Below are positions 42,947 through 52,100 of a stretch of DNA of 54,217 nucleotides, in pieces. The notes beneath the pieces were generated by a model, which made no database searches, was not told the DNA's origin, and saw only the letters and a program-made list of their open reading frames with translations. The stretch is from Rhizobium sp. ASV8 (GTDB taxonomy: Bacteria; Pseudomonadota; Alphaproteobacteria; Rhizobiales; Rhizobiaceae). The stretch spans positions 1 through 54,217 of the forward strand of contig NZ_JAELUG010000035.1 in NCBI RefSeq assembly GCF_016429255.1. The letters run 5' to 3'. Position numbers and translations under genes: made by a program. Within the stretch, counting starts at the first letter, position 1. Each line of letters opens with the position of its first letter.

Positions 42947-44428
42947 TCACGAGCGAGTTCGCACGAGAATTCTTGTTCCCGACCCGGACAGCTTTTCGGC
43001 CATGGTCCGCAGCGCCGTCATATTGGTGTCTGTCAGCCGGAGATGGCTGTCCATGATCGGCTCCCTTATCCAAGGCTCGATGACGACCTTGTCGTCGATC
43101 AACACCTGTGTTTGCCGGCCGAGTGCCGCCAGGGTGAATTTGCGAAACGTCTCGGCACTTTCCGGCGTAAGGACGATATCCAGTTCATATCCATAGCCGT
43201 TGGACGCTTTGACAACCTGCGCACTCTTCGCCTCGAGCCACACAGGCGCGATCGTCTTTTCTGCATCATTGCCTGCCGCCGTCACCTGCTCTTGCGATGT
43301 TGTCGCAGCAGCGGGCGATGTAGACGGAAGGTCAAGACTATCTGACGCGGCATCGGCCGGCTTTAGTGGCTCGATCTGCAAATTCGGCACGCGTAAATCT
43401 GCTGCTGTCAAGATGGCCGGAACCGGCAGAGTGGCTGTCACATCCTCGCGTCTGATGTGCAGGTAGGTCCGGAAAGTCGATCCTGCTGACATGATCGTTA
43501 TGGTTTCTGTTAGCTCAACGGCGGAGCCGTCGTTGAGAGACACAACGAACTTCGCGCTTCTCGTCTTGCCGGCCCGTTTGACGGACGCCAGCTGATCGGT
43601 CGTCAGGCCCTTCACTCGCTCATCAAAAGCAGCCAGGAACTTGTCGATTGCCCCCTTTTGCGACTGCGCGAATGCTGTTGGATCATATTCGTCCAGGGCC
43701 GAAACAGTTGCCGTGTGCGCCGCTGCATCGGTGGATTCCAGGATCCAGGTCGATGTGACGGGGATGCTGACACCGCCATATTCCTCGGTTCTGGAAGCGG
43801 TCAGGGGCTTCCCAATCTCCATAACCTCATCTTGATAGGCTTGCCCTGCGGCAAGCGCCTGCGCTTCCGGCGCCAGGGCAGTGACAATTTGAAGGGGGTT
43901 TTCCTGAATACCCTCGATGATGTCATAGACGCCGCTCTGTGGCGAGGCGGCGACTCCACCCGGTCCATTCGTCGCCATCTTGCGCATATTCGCCAATATC
44001 TGGTCGGCACCGGGCAAACCGTTTGGAAAGCCGTTCAGATCCGTTTCCACTTCAAGGGCATCAACGCCATAAGCGGTGAGAGAATTCCGATAAAGCGGGT
44101 TCATTTGATAGGTGTCAGCGGCACCCGCGACGCCGTCCGGCAGATCAGCGCTGAGGGACCAGCGAACCCGCATACCGTTGCTATCGCGCGCGAGAACGGT
44201 CATGCGCTGACGAAACTCGCCGCGGGTGATCACGGCGGCGGCGTCTGGCTTGTCGAACCATAGCGACATGTCGCTTTCGGTCGCCTTTTGAATACGGTAG
44301 CTGCGCTCGACCCCGGTTACCGGTGCATAACCCGGAACCGTCACGCTATCGCCGGCCCAGGCGGGGCTCGACAGTGCCGCAAGGACGCAGAGGGAGGATA
44401 ACGTCTTTCTGAAGTCCGCGATCTTCAT
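42947..44428 (-). CDS. Exported protein with C-terminal SecD P1-head-like domain
   Basis: 493 residues with a signal peptide (about 1-26, ending SSPAWAG). Residues 30-330 have no recognised domain; they contain alternating strands (RQRMTVLARDSNGMRVRWSLSAD) and a helical middle. A Thr/Ser/Ala/Gln linker (about 365-400) leads to residues 410-493, which resemble the head subdomain of SecD: LDIVLTPESAETFRKFT, QVLIDDKVVIEPWIREPI and TALRTMAEKL. There are no transmembrane helices after the signal, so this is not a translocase but a soluble periplasmic relative. ATG 44428 has GGAG at six bases and overlaps the previous stop (ATGA). Confidence 0.75.
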   Translation of the reverse strand: MKIADFRKTLSSLCVLAALSSPAWAGDSVTVPGYAPVTGVERSYRIQKATESDMSLWFDKPDAAAVITRGEFRQRMTVLARDSNGMRVRWSLSADLPDGVAGAADTYQMNPLYRNSLTAYGVDALEVETDLNGFPNGLPGADQILANMRKMATNGPGGVAASPQSGVYDIIEGIQENPLQIVTALAPEAQALAAGQAYQDEVMEIGKPLTASRTEEYGGVSIPVTSTWILESTDAAAHTATVSALDEYDPTAFAQSQKGAIDKFLAAFDERVKGLTTDQLASVKRAGKTRSAKFVVSLNDGSAVELTETITIMSAGSTFRTYLHIRREDVTATLPVPAILTAADLRVPNLQIEPLKPADAASDSLDLPSTSPAAATTSQEQVTAAGNDAEKTIAPVWLEAKSAQVVKASNGYGYELDIVLTPESAETFRKFTLAALGRQTQVLIDDKVVIEPWIREPIMDSHLRLTDTNMTALRTMAEKLSGSGTRILVRTRS

Positions 44429-45309
44429 TCGGCGCTCCATGGCTCAGCTACCGTGGCAACGCCGAAGGGATTGAATTTATATTCGTTCTCCTCGTAGCGC
44501 GTGTCGTCAGACAGTTCGATGTGACGACGCCTCAACGCGACCTCGACGCCATCCTTCACCATCTCATCGGCGATCTCGTCGATCAGGGCGGCAATTTTGA
44601 GCTGTTCGGCATTGGTGGTCCCCGGCTGGCTGTCCTTCCGGCCGACGGTAATCAAAACATCAGGCAAGCCGACCAGATGAAATCCGACGCTCGCCATTCC
44701 ATCGGCATCGTCGCCGATAGGCCGGCGCGCTAGAGCCAGGCGACAAGCCCGCGCAACGGCTGGCAGATCATCGGAGGCCGCAGCCTTTCGCATCTGTTCG
44801 GAAAGCTCCCTCCATCGCTGCACGCCATGGGCGACGCCCGCGCTTTCTCCCTTTGCAGCGACAGCGCCATGATCGAGCATGTGTTGCACGAGCAGCAGGG
44901 CTTTTGCCGATGTTGCCACCGCCGTTTCTGCCGTCATCGACGGGCCAAGGACGTACAGCACCGAGCCGTGCGTGGCGACCGCATCCTCGTCAGCCTTCTG
45001 ATAGGCTTCGGGATCCACACGATCCCAACAAATATTGAAGGACCGAACCATACGATCGTCGGGCTTGTCTCGCGAATAGTCCTCATCGACGGAAAAGCCG
45101 TCGCCGAGCGCGTCGATACCGGCGCGAGCACTCTGCTCGAGCGCCTCCAGGCCGTTTTCTCCACCGAGAAAACAAAGGACGTGACGCGGCTTGTAACTGG
45201 AACGGGCAGCGGCAAAGACTGAGGATTTGCTCGATGCATTACTGGAGGACGGCTGCCCCAGGACAAGCCCGGCCAGGAATGCAAGAACGCCGCGACGCTT
45301 CGAATTCAT
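44425..45309 (-). CDS. Exported hypothetical protein, first gene of a coupled pair
   Basis: 294 residues from ATG 45309 (GGGGGG upstream), with an Arg-rich start and hydrophobic stretch (RRGVLAFLAGLVLG) that looks like a signal peptide. The body carries VLCFLGG, an acidic stretch (DEDYSRDKPDD), VLYVLGPSM, a helix with LLLVQHMLDHGAVAAKGESAGVAHGVQRW and a C-terminal lysine/arginine segment. I recall no family with certainty; DUF4261-like proteins share a similar helix order. It overlaps the SecD-head-like gene by four bases, so the two very likely act together in the periplasm. Confidence 0.68.
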   Translation of the reverse strand: MNSKRRGVLAFLAGLVLGQPSSSNASSKSSVFAAARSSYKPRHVLCFLGGENGLEALEQSARAGIDALGDGFSVDEDYSRDKPDDRMVRSFNICWDRVDPEAYQKADEDAVATHGSVLYVLGPSMTAETAVATSAKALLLVQHMLDHGAVAAKGESAGVAHGVQRWRELSEQMRKAAASDDLPAVARACRLALARRPIGDDADGMASVGFHLVGLPDVLITVGRKDSQPGTTNAEQLKIAALIDEIADEMVKDGVEVALRRRHIELSDDTRYEENEYKFNPFGVATVAEPWSAE

Positions 45310-45480
45310 TCCGGTGCCCCCCGTGGCTTTCACTCAGATCAGACTGGACGTTCCCGCAACACGAAATCCAGACCCGCATATTTGCCTAGCCTATTGCCCT
45401 CGCAACTCGATTTCAACATGCCGCCGCCCTTTGGTTGTGACCAGGGCGGCAGATGGTCTGTCTTTGCTTCGAGGGCCTGT

Positions 45481-46146
45481 TCAGAGATCGGCGAGAATCT
45501 GCTCTCTCTGAGCTCTCGACCCGGCCAAGCGCCGTTGCGCCACGGCGAGAATATCGGACGTTACCTGCCTCGGCAGGCCGGCCTCGAATGGTGGGGCGGG
45601 CGCATATTCGAGAGACAGTTGCACGGTGCGGGCTTCGGTATCGCCAAACAATTCCGCGATGACGGTCAGCGCGAAATCGATACCCGAAGTAACACCGCCG
45701 GCGGTAATCAGGTTGCCATCGCGCACGACCCGCTCATCGACTGCGGTCGCGCCAAAGCGGGGCAGGAAATCCATGGCATTCCAATGCGTCGCGGCTCTCT
45801 TGCCTTTCAGCAGTCCGGCGGCGCCGAGGACCAGCGATCCCGTGCAGACGGAGGTGACGAAGCGCGCCGATTGCGCTTGTTGACGAACAAAGTCCAACAC
45901 GACATCGTCGCGCAACAATGCATTGATGCCGCCGCCGCCTGGCACGCACAAAACATCCAGTTTCGGGCAATCGGCGAAACTCACGGTCGTTTTGAGTTCG
46001 AGACCGGTTGCCGAAGTGAGCGGCTCCACTGCCTTCCAAACGAGATGAACCTTTGTGCCCTGCGCGGAGGCGAATACTTCGTAGGGTGCCGTGAGGTCGA
46101 GCTGCTGAACGCCGGGAAAAGCGAGGAGGCCGATATGCAAGGTCAT
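45481..46146 (-). CDS. DJ-1/PfpI family enzyme, isonitrile hydratase-like
   Basis: DJ-1 superfamily protein of 221 residues without an HTH domain. The nucleophile elbow SVCTGSLVLG places Cys101 and Thr102, and Asp17 lies in the N-terminal LDL turn; as I recall, these are the catalytic positions of Pseudomonas isonitrile hydratase. KRAATHWN follows. Predicted reaction: hydration of isonitriles to N-formamides, though glyoxalase-like chemistry is also possible for this fold. ATG 46146 is 82 bases from the divergent GlxA-type regulator gene, which should control it. Confidence 0.83.
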   Translation of the reverse strand: MTLHIGLLAFPGVQQLDLTAPYEVFASAQGTKVHLVWKAVEPLTSATGLELKTTVSFADCPKLDVLCVPGGGGINALLRDDVVLDFVRQQAQSARFVTSVCTGSLVLGAAGLLKGKRAATHWNAMDFLPRFGATAVDERVVRDGNLITAGGVTSGIDFALTVIAELFGDTEARTVQLSLEYAPAPPFEAGLPRQVTSDILAVAQRRLAGSRAQREQILADL

Positions 46147-46228
46147 TTGAGATCTCCGGGTTGACTTTCGAAAGCCTAGCAGGTCAAGCTTTGGCGCGAT
46201 TGCCATTTACCCCTCGATTTACGCCAAA

Positions 46229-47185
46229 ATGTCACGACGCATCGAAATTCTCACCTTTGCCGATAGCCAACTTCTCGACGTCGCTGGCCCCTTGCAGGTT
46301 TTCGCCTCGGCAAACGATATGGCCAGGATAGCCGGCCGCGCTGCGCCCTATGAGCCGGTCGTCGTCGGTCTGGCCGACCAGATGAAAACCTCGTCCGGCC
46401 TTTCGATTGTTGCCCAACCATTGTCGCCGACGGATGCGCCACTCGATACGCTGATCATTCCCGGCGGCTGGGGCGTCTATGCCGCCTGCGACGACAACCG
46501 GCTGGTCGAGTGGATCGGGATGCGAACGCAGGCGGCACGACGAACCGCCTCCGTGTGCAGCGGCGCATTCCTGCTTGCGACCGCCGGCCTGCTCGACGGG
46601 CGGCGCGCGGTCACGCATTGGCAACGCTGCGAGGAGTTCAGATCCCGCTTCCCGAAGGTGCGATTGGAAGCAGATCCGATCTTCATCCGCGACGGCAATA
46701 TCTGGACCTCTGCCGGTGTCACGGCGGGCATCGATCTCGCGCTGGCGCTGGTGGAAGCCGATCTCGGCCGCGAGCCTGCATTGACCGTAGCGCGTCAACT
46801 GGTCGTCTTCATGAAGCGGCCCGGCGGGCAATCGCAATTCAGTGCCGCGTTGCAGCTTCAGGACAAAGCCAACCGATTCGACGAGCTGCATGCCTGGATC
46901 GTTGAAAACCTGGAGCATCCGCTGTCGCTTCCGGATCTCGCCGAGAGGGCAGGCATGAGCGTGCGCAGCTTTTCACGCCATTATCATCGGATGACCGGAC
47001 GCACCCCTGCGCGCGCCGTCGAGGAAATGCGGCTGGAAAGCGCCCGGCGGCAGCTTGAACAGGGAGCGCATGTAAGTCGCGTCGCATTTCGCTGCGGCTT
47101 CGGGGCAGAGGAAACAATGCGACGCGCCTTCCAGCGACAATTCGGCGTCAGTCCACAGGCCTATCGAGAGCGCTTTTCTCTTTAG
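46229..47185 (+). CDS. GlxA-family transcriptional regulator (DJ-1 + AraC)
   Basis: 318 residues: a DJ-1-like domain (about 1-190, Cys110 in ASVCSGAFLL) followed by a double AraC-type HTH (about 215-318, LAERAGMSVRSFSRHYHRMTGRTPARAVEEMRLESARRQL). Such regulators control catabolic genes and use the DJ-1 domain for effector binding. It is divergent from an isonitrile-hydratase-like enzyme of the same fold, so the pair is probably regulator plus enzyme for a common ligand. The C-terminus QFGVSPQAYRERF is typical of AraC proteins. Confidence 0.9.
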   Translation: MSRRIEILTFADSQLLDVAGPLQVFASANDMARIAGRAAPYEPVVVGLADQMKTSSGLSIVAQPLSPTDAPLDTLIIPGGWGVYAACDDNRLVEWIGMRTQAARRTASVCSGAFLLATAGLLDGRRAVTHWQRCEEFRSRFPKVRLEADPIFIRDGNIWTSAGVTAGIDLALALVEADLGREPALTVARQLVVFMKRPGGQSQFSAALQLQDKANRFDELHAWIVENLEHPLSLPDLAERAGMSVRSFSRHYHRMTGRTPARAVEEMRLESARRQLEQGAHVSRVAFRCGFGAEETMRRAFQRQFGVSPQAYRERFSL

Positions 47186-47336
47186 CCATCCGGCAGCGTC
47201 TCGGGAGCGAACCTGTCTCTGCGGTCGCACTTGCGAATGAATGCCAACTGAATGGTCCCTTCAGCATCCATTCCAACTGCCGGATCTAAAAAGAGATCGT
47301 TCAAACGCGGTCCCGTCCGCCAAAGGAGACGCAGTC

Positions 47337-47774
47337 ATGATCCGCAATTCTTTCATCGCAACCGCACTCGTCGCTCTCGTCGGCTTTACCGCCGCCGCCC
47401 CGGCCATGGCCAATGATGTGCGTATCGAACAATATGGTTGGTCCAACTCGGCCGGTGGCGCTCAGCATGGATATTCGAACCGGATCAGGACCTATCAGAA
47501 CGGCGGCTACAATAGAATGGTCGGCCAGCAATATGGCCGCCACAATCTCTCAGCCGTCGGTCAGGAAGGCAACGGCAACTACGGCGCCACCTATCAGAAT
47601 GGCGACCGCAACGTCGCCGGCATCGGCCAGTTCGGTTCCAACCACACAACCATCCTAACCCAGGACGGCAATGGTAATATTGCGGCCGGCGTTCAGGTCG
47701 GGAACGGCTGCAGCGCCAATGTCAACCAGGGCGGCAGCGGCAATGTCGCCGCCTTCGTCCAGGCTTGCCCGTAA
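47337..47774 (+). CDS. Curlin repeat protein (major-subunit-like)
   Basis: 145 residues with a signal peptide (1-24, ending APAMA). The mature part consists of curlin-type repeats rich in Gln, Asn and Gly (Q-x-G-x2-N-x5-Q spacing: QQYGRHNLSAVGQ, QEGNGNYGATYQ, QFGSNHTTILTQ, QDGNGNIAAGVQ), the amyloid-forming pattern of CsgA. A C-terminal Cys pair (GCSANV, VQACP) is unusual for curlins and might form a disulfide. AAGGAGACG precedes ATG 47337. First gene of a set with csgH and a second curlin. Confidence 0.85.
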   Translation: MIRNSFIATALVALVGFTAAAPAMANDVRIEQYGWSNSAGGAQHGYSNRIRTYQNGGYNRMVGQQYGRHNLSAVGQEGNGNYGATYQNGDRNVAGIGQFGSNHTTILTQDGNGNIAAGVQVGNGCSANVNQGGSGNVAAFVQACP

Positions 47775-47843
47775 CCGGTAGCAACGACAGCGGGCCGGGA
47801 AACACCCCTCGACCGCGGTGACGGAACGTCAAGGAGACGAACC

Positions 47844-48245
47844 ATGCCACATATCGTCAACTCCCCGCGCCGTCTTGCGACGGCGCTCGCCCTGATCCTG
47901 CTTCCGGCCGGCGCGCTGGCGGCGATGGCAACTTCCGGGCAATCCGAGGGTCCCCTGCGTTGCGAAATCCGCGTCACGCCGCAAGCGGGCATGGTAGCCC
48001 TTCAGGCTATCGCAAGAACCGATGCGCCCATCAGCGGTAGCTATCGCTTCCACGTCGAAAGCGTAGGCGGTGCAGGTGGTTCCAACATCGATCAAAGCGG
48101 CGCCTTCGATGCCGCTCCCGGGCGTGCCGCCACGCTCGGCTCGGTCTCGCTCGGCTCCAATGGCGCCGGTTATCGGGCGACGCTCGATGTGACTGCCGGC
48201 GGCAATAGCGTCCGCTGCACCCAGCGGATCGGCGGCGCGATCTGA
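47844..48245 (+). CDS. csgH: Curli assembly protein CsgH
   Basis: 133 residues with a signal peptide (about 1-27) and one immunoglobulin-like beta domain (GPLRCEIRVTPQAGMVALQAIA ... TLDVTAGGNSVRCTQRI), with a Cys near each end that probably forms a disulfide. It matches the alphaproteobacterial CsgH family, periplasmic chaperones that inhibit curlin aggregation before secretion. AAGGAGACGAACC lies before ATG 47844. It stands between the two curlin genes and is followed by a strong terminator, which separates it from the second curlin. Confidence 0.83.
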   Translation: MPHIVNSPRRLATALALILLPAGALAAMATSGQSEGPLRCEIRVTPQAGMVALQAIARTDAPISGSYRFHVESVGGAGGSNIDQSGAFDAAPGRAATLGSVSLGSNGAGYRATLDVTAGGNSVRCTQRIGGAI

Positions 48246-48273
48246 CCGGATATTTACTTCGACCCACGTCATC

Positions 48274-48305
48274 GCGAAGGGCGCCGGCAAACCGGCGCCC
48301 TTCGC
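48274..48305 (+). terminator. Intrinsic-type terminator after csgH
   Basis: Fourteen-base perfect arms GCGAAGGGCGCCGG (48274-48287) and CCGGCGCCCTTCGC (48292-48305) with a CAAA loop, 29 bases after the csgH stop. Only a short T-containing tail follows, but the stem is the strongest in the window. Confidence 0.7.
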
Positions 48306-48422
48306 TGTATCAGCCTCCCGGCGAGAAATTGAACGATAACTGAACAGCCAATTCCGTTTGGGTTCAGCCGCAGGATGCGAAGGTTGGTTATCGGCTGATG
48401 GAGCCGGGCAATGGAGATCAGG

Positions 48423-48836
48423 ATGACCCGCAACATGTTCAAGATCCTTACCGTCACGCTTCTTGCCGGCTGCATCGGGCAGGCAACCTTGTCCACGCCG
48501 GCTTATGCCGGAGGCCGGATCTCCGTGAATGTCGCTCCGGACAACGCCGAAGATGCCGACCTCTTCTCGACCGGCCTTCGTGTCTATTCGCTGTATCGCG
48601 GGTTTCGCGATGCCGATATCCGCCAGCTGGGTCGTGGAAACCTCGCTGGTATCGCTCAATATGGCCGAGGCAACCTCGGCGTTATCGAGCAGCGTGGCAA
48701 CGGACACTCCGCCAGCCTGCGTCAGAACGGCAACGACAACGCCTATGGCATTTTCCAGTTCGGAAGAAATACCAGTACCGATGTGGTTCAGGACGGCAAT
48801 GGCGGGAGCGGTGCCACCTTCAGCTATGGGTGGTAA
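48423..48836 (+). CDS. Curlin repeat protein (second subunit)
   Basis: 137 residues with a signal peptide (about 1-28, ending TPAYAG). After a non-repetitive acidic segment (VNVAPDNAEDADLF) come curlin repeats (QLGRGNLAGIAQ, QYGRGNLGVIEQ, QRGNGHSASLRQ, QNGNDNAYGIFQ). The mixed repeats and the distinct N-terminal segment suggest a nucleator/minor-subunit role like CsgB, though this is not proven. ATG 48423 has GGAG at six bases; an upstream ATG at 48411 adds four residues. Its promoter must lie after the terminator at 48305. Confidence 0.8.
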   Translation: MTRNMFKILTVTLLAGCIGQATLSTPAYAGGRISVNVAPDNAEDADLFSTGLRVYSLYRGFRDADIRQLGRGNLAGIAQYGRGNLGVIEQRGNGHSASLRQNGNDNAYGIFQFGRNTSTDVVQDGNGGSGATFSYGW

Positions 48837-48988
48837 CCCGTTTTTCCGTTCCGAAGCAGATAGGCGATGCACCGGCATCGCCACTGCCGCAGGGCTGACT
48901 GGCCCGACATGCGACCGACGGTTGATATCGCCTTGTCGGCACGGATGGTGAACGGCTTGAATTTCCTTTCAGTGTCGTTAGCCCACAT
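48824..48988 (-). CDS. Small protein candidate, 54 residues
   Basis: A short frame on the opposite strand starts at ATG 48988 with an excellent ribosome site (GGGAGAGG at seven bases). It encodes a basic, hydrophilic peptide (MWANDTERKFKPFTIRADKA...GRMSGQSALRQWR), and the stop lies inside the 3' end of the second curlin gene (13-base overlap). No domain is known to me. The palindrome at 48863-48882 lies inside it. The strong ribosome site and charged composition favour a real gene; the small size and overlap argue for caution. Confidence 0.42.
   Translation of the reverse strand: MWANDTERKFKPFTIRADKAISTVGRMSGQSALRQWRCRCIAYLLRNGKTGYHP
48863..48882 (+). terminator. Hairpin after the second curlin gene
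   Basis: GGCGATGC (48863-48870) and GCATCGCC (48875-48882) pair perfectly around ACCG, 27 bases after the curlin stop. No U-tract follows, so its role as a terminator is only probable. Confidence 0.45.
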
Positions 48989-49100
48989 CTAATATCCTCT
49001 CCCTGCCTTGGAGATACGGAGTAGCGCGGCTGCGCCCTTGTCTTGATGAAAGATAGCCCATATTGACTAGCAAGCTGGCATCTTCAAGGACGAGTTATCC

Positions 49101-52100
49101 ATGGCCTCCGCCTCCAACCTGCGCGTGCTTGTTGCCCTTGGTTGTGGACTTTTCTCGGCAGTTTGCCAGGCGCAATCCTTTGATTGCGCCAAGGCTCAGA
49201 CTGCCATCGAGAAAGCGATTTGCGCCTCACCACCCTTGATTGCTCAGGACACGAGCCTGGCGGCCGCCTATCGACAGGCGACGAGCGATCTCAGCGGTGA
49301 TCCGGCAAAGCTTGCCGACCTGAAGCAGCAGCAACGCCGCTGGCTGTCGGATCGAAACAAATCCTGCACGGATTCCGATCCGACTCGTCTGACCAAATGC
49401 TTGCTGACGATCTATCAGGCACGGATTGTCGAACTGAACGCGCCGCACTCATTGGCGAGCGGCAACGCATCGAATTCGAGCCCATCCGTCGAACCCTCAA
49501 AGTCAACGGCGAAAGAGACGCAAGTCCCCGGAGGGCTTTATCGGGTCACATCGGCACCCGCGGCAGCGCCGCAAGTCTCCTCCTCGCGCTCCCTTCCAGA
49601 GCCTTTTCCCCAACCGCGTTTGGCGTCGAACAGCTTCCCGGCCGACCAGGACGGCAGCACGCTGATGACCGTCGCTGGGCCGGGGCGCGTCGCCATTCGC
49701 GCCCATAGCAGTTCGGGCGTCGCGCTCCAGCTCGTCGACATGATGACCGGGCCGGGGGAGCGAATGGGCGCACCCGGCGTCAGCGACGGGCGGATCGATG
49801 CGCTGCTCGATAAGGGGACATACAAGATACGCGTTTTCGGAGCCAAGGGAGCATCCGGCAAGGTTGAACTCACCGCGGAGGCCTATCAGGAGCTTGAACA
49901 ATCTGACGCGGTCCTGACCGGCGACACCCAGGTAAATGCGGATCTCGGCGATCTCCAGCAAAGATCATTCTGGATCGATGTTCCCGAATCCGGACGTGTG
50001 GATGTCGACGCCGTCGGGCGGTCCCTTCACGATCTGCGGCTTTGGCGCCAGGGCGCCAACATCGTTCCGCTTTCGCCTACGATTTCGGTCTTTGAAGTGA
50101 AGCCCGGTCTCTCGATGACACGCGCCACGTTGACCGGCGCGACCGAGCCGGGACGTTATCTCGTTACCGCCTACGGCGGCGAGAAGCTGGCCTGGGCAAA
50201 TTCGGATACGGCACAGCCGTTCCACATTCGCACCGGCATCCCGATGTCGCTTGCCGCCGGGATCGCGGAAGGCGTCATCGGACCTTTTGGGTCGGTACGC
50301 TTCGAGGCACCCGCAGATTTCGACCGATTCCGACTGGATCTGCCGCAATCGGCGCCGGCCATTCTTCGCGCAGGCAGGATATCAGGCAACACCTACGCAT
50401 TTCGAAGTGCTGCCATCGGCAAGTCCAGCCGCGAGCCATCGGCCACGCTGGCGCTGCCCACGGACGCCAAGCCCGGCATCGTCGAGATATCGGGCTATGA
50501 AGGCCAGAATTTCAGAGTTCGCGGTCTGCGCTTCAGCACTCAAACCCAATTCGATGGCTCAGTGCCCAATCTCATCAGCATGGATGTTGCGGGAGAAGGC
50601 GGCGACGAGATTCCTGCCACCGCGTTGCTCGTGCGCAACGACAGCTCCGGCAAAGCCAGCGTCGTCGCCACGGACATGCCTCTTCTCGGCCCCGGGCAAG
50701 CCTGGCGGCAGCGCTTCAATTTGCGTGGTCCGACCTCGCTCCTGTTCGAGATGGCGCAAGCAGGCCAAATCGGGGTTCATACCTCGGGCGTCGCCCTGCA
50801 CGCCGATATCAGCCCGATTCTTCTCGGCAACGCGCCTCGCGCGGACGGAAAGAACCCCGAGCGCTATGATCTCGACGCAGGCTATTATCTGCTGCGCCTT
50901 TTGCCGAAAGATAATGCAAGCGGCATCGTCGATCTTACGCTCGGGACGCCGGGTCTCACAGTGCCAGTCCAACCCGCCTCCCCGGCGCGCACCACTGTTT
51001 CCTTCGGCATTCAGGAAGCCCGGTCGGCGACAAGTCTGGAACTCCTCACCAATGCCGCCCCGAACCTGTTGACCGGACCGCGCGCTGTGGCCCTCCCGGC
51101 AGATCTGGCGGCCAGACCCCTTGCTCTTTGGCAAGCAGCCGGCGCTTCCTCACCGAGCTCAGACCAATCCGACAATGGCGGAGCCGCGCTTCAACGCCCA
51201 GCGTCGCCGGCCGATCTGCGCATCGACGTTCATGCGCCTGCCGGTGGCGTCATATCCGCCATCGACACGCGCAACGCACCCATCGGTTTCGCCGTCAGCA
51301 ACGAACATGCCGATGCCACGGGGCGAGTGCTTACCCTGCGCTTCCCCGCCGTTTCCGCCGCCCGCGCCATCGCCGTCCGCTGGCAGCCGGACACGGCAGC
51401 TCCCGGCAAGATCGTGCGGCCGCCCGCTCCTTCCGTCCTGAATGCGGGTCAAAAGCAATTTCTCGATCTAGCGGAAGACGCACACAAATCCTATCAGCTC
51501 AATGTGGACGAAGGCGGCCTCTATCGCATCGAAACATTCGGGCGATTGCAGACATCGCTTGATCTGGGGACGTCGACCGTGCCTTCACTCGGGGGTGCCT
51601 CCGACAATGGTGATGGCCACAATGCCTTGCTGCTGACCTACTTGCGGGCCGGCAGTTATCAAGTCGATGTCTCCGCGCAAAATTCCTCGGGCCATCTCGG
51701 CATCGGAGCGATCCAAGCCTCGCTTGCGCAGGCTGCGACACTTGTTCCCGAAGGCAGCAGTCGCGGTGCTTTGTCCAGCGCCAGCGGCGGTGTCGTACCG
51801 ATAGAGATCGCCAAGGCAGGAACCTATCAGCTTGATCTCTATGCACTCGGAGGTGATCTTGCGGCCCGTCTGGAGGATTCCGACGGTTGGCCGCTGACGG
51901 CTCCCGGTCCTCTCTCCACCATCACGCAGGATTTCGCGCCGGGACATTATCGCCTTGTGATCCAGCCGCGCGAGGTCGACACCCGGTTTGTCGCCCGGCT
52001 GACGACCATCGTCGGGCCGCCGCAGCTGCAAGGTCACGGACCGCATCCGCTGGCCTTCAACCAAGCGCAGAAATTCCAGTGGCGCGAGCCGCAAGGCAAA

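Noticed and set aside
42718..43056. Plus-strand open frame between the methyltransferase and the SecD-head-like gene
   Set aside because: No good ribosome site, overlap of about 110 bases with a well-supported gene on the other strand, and no domain.
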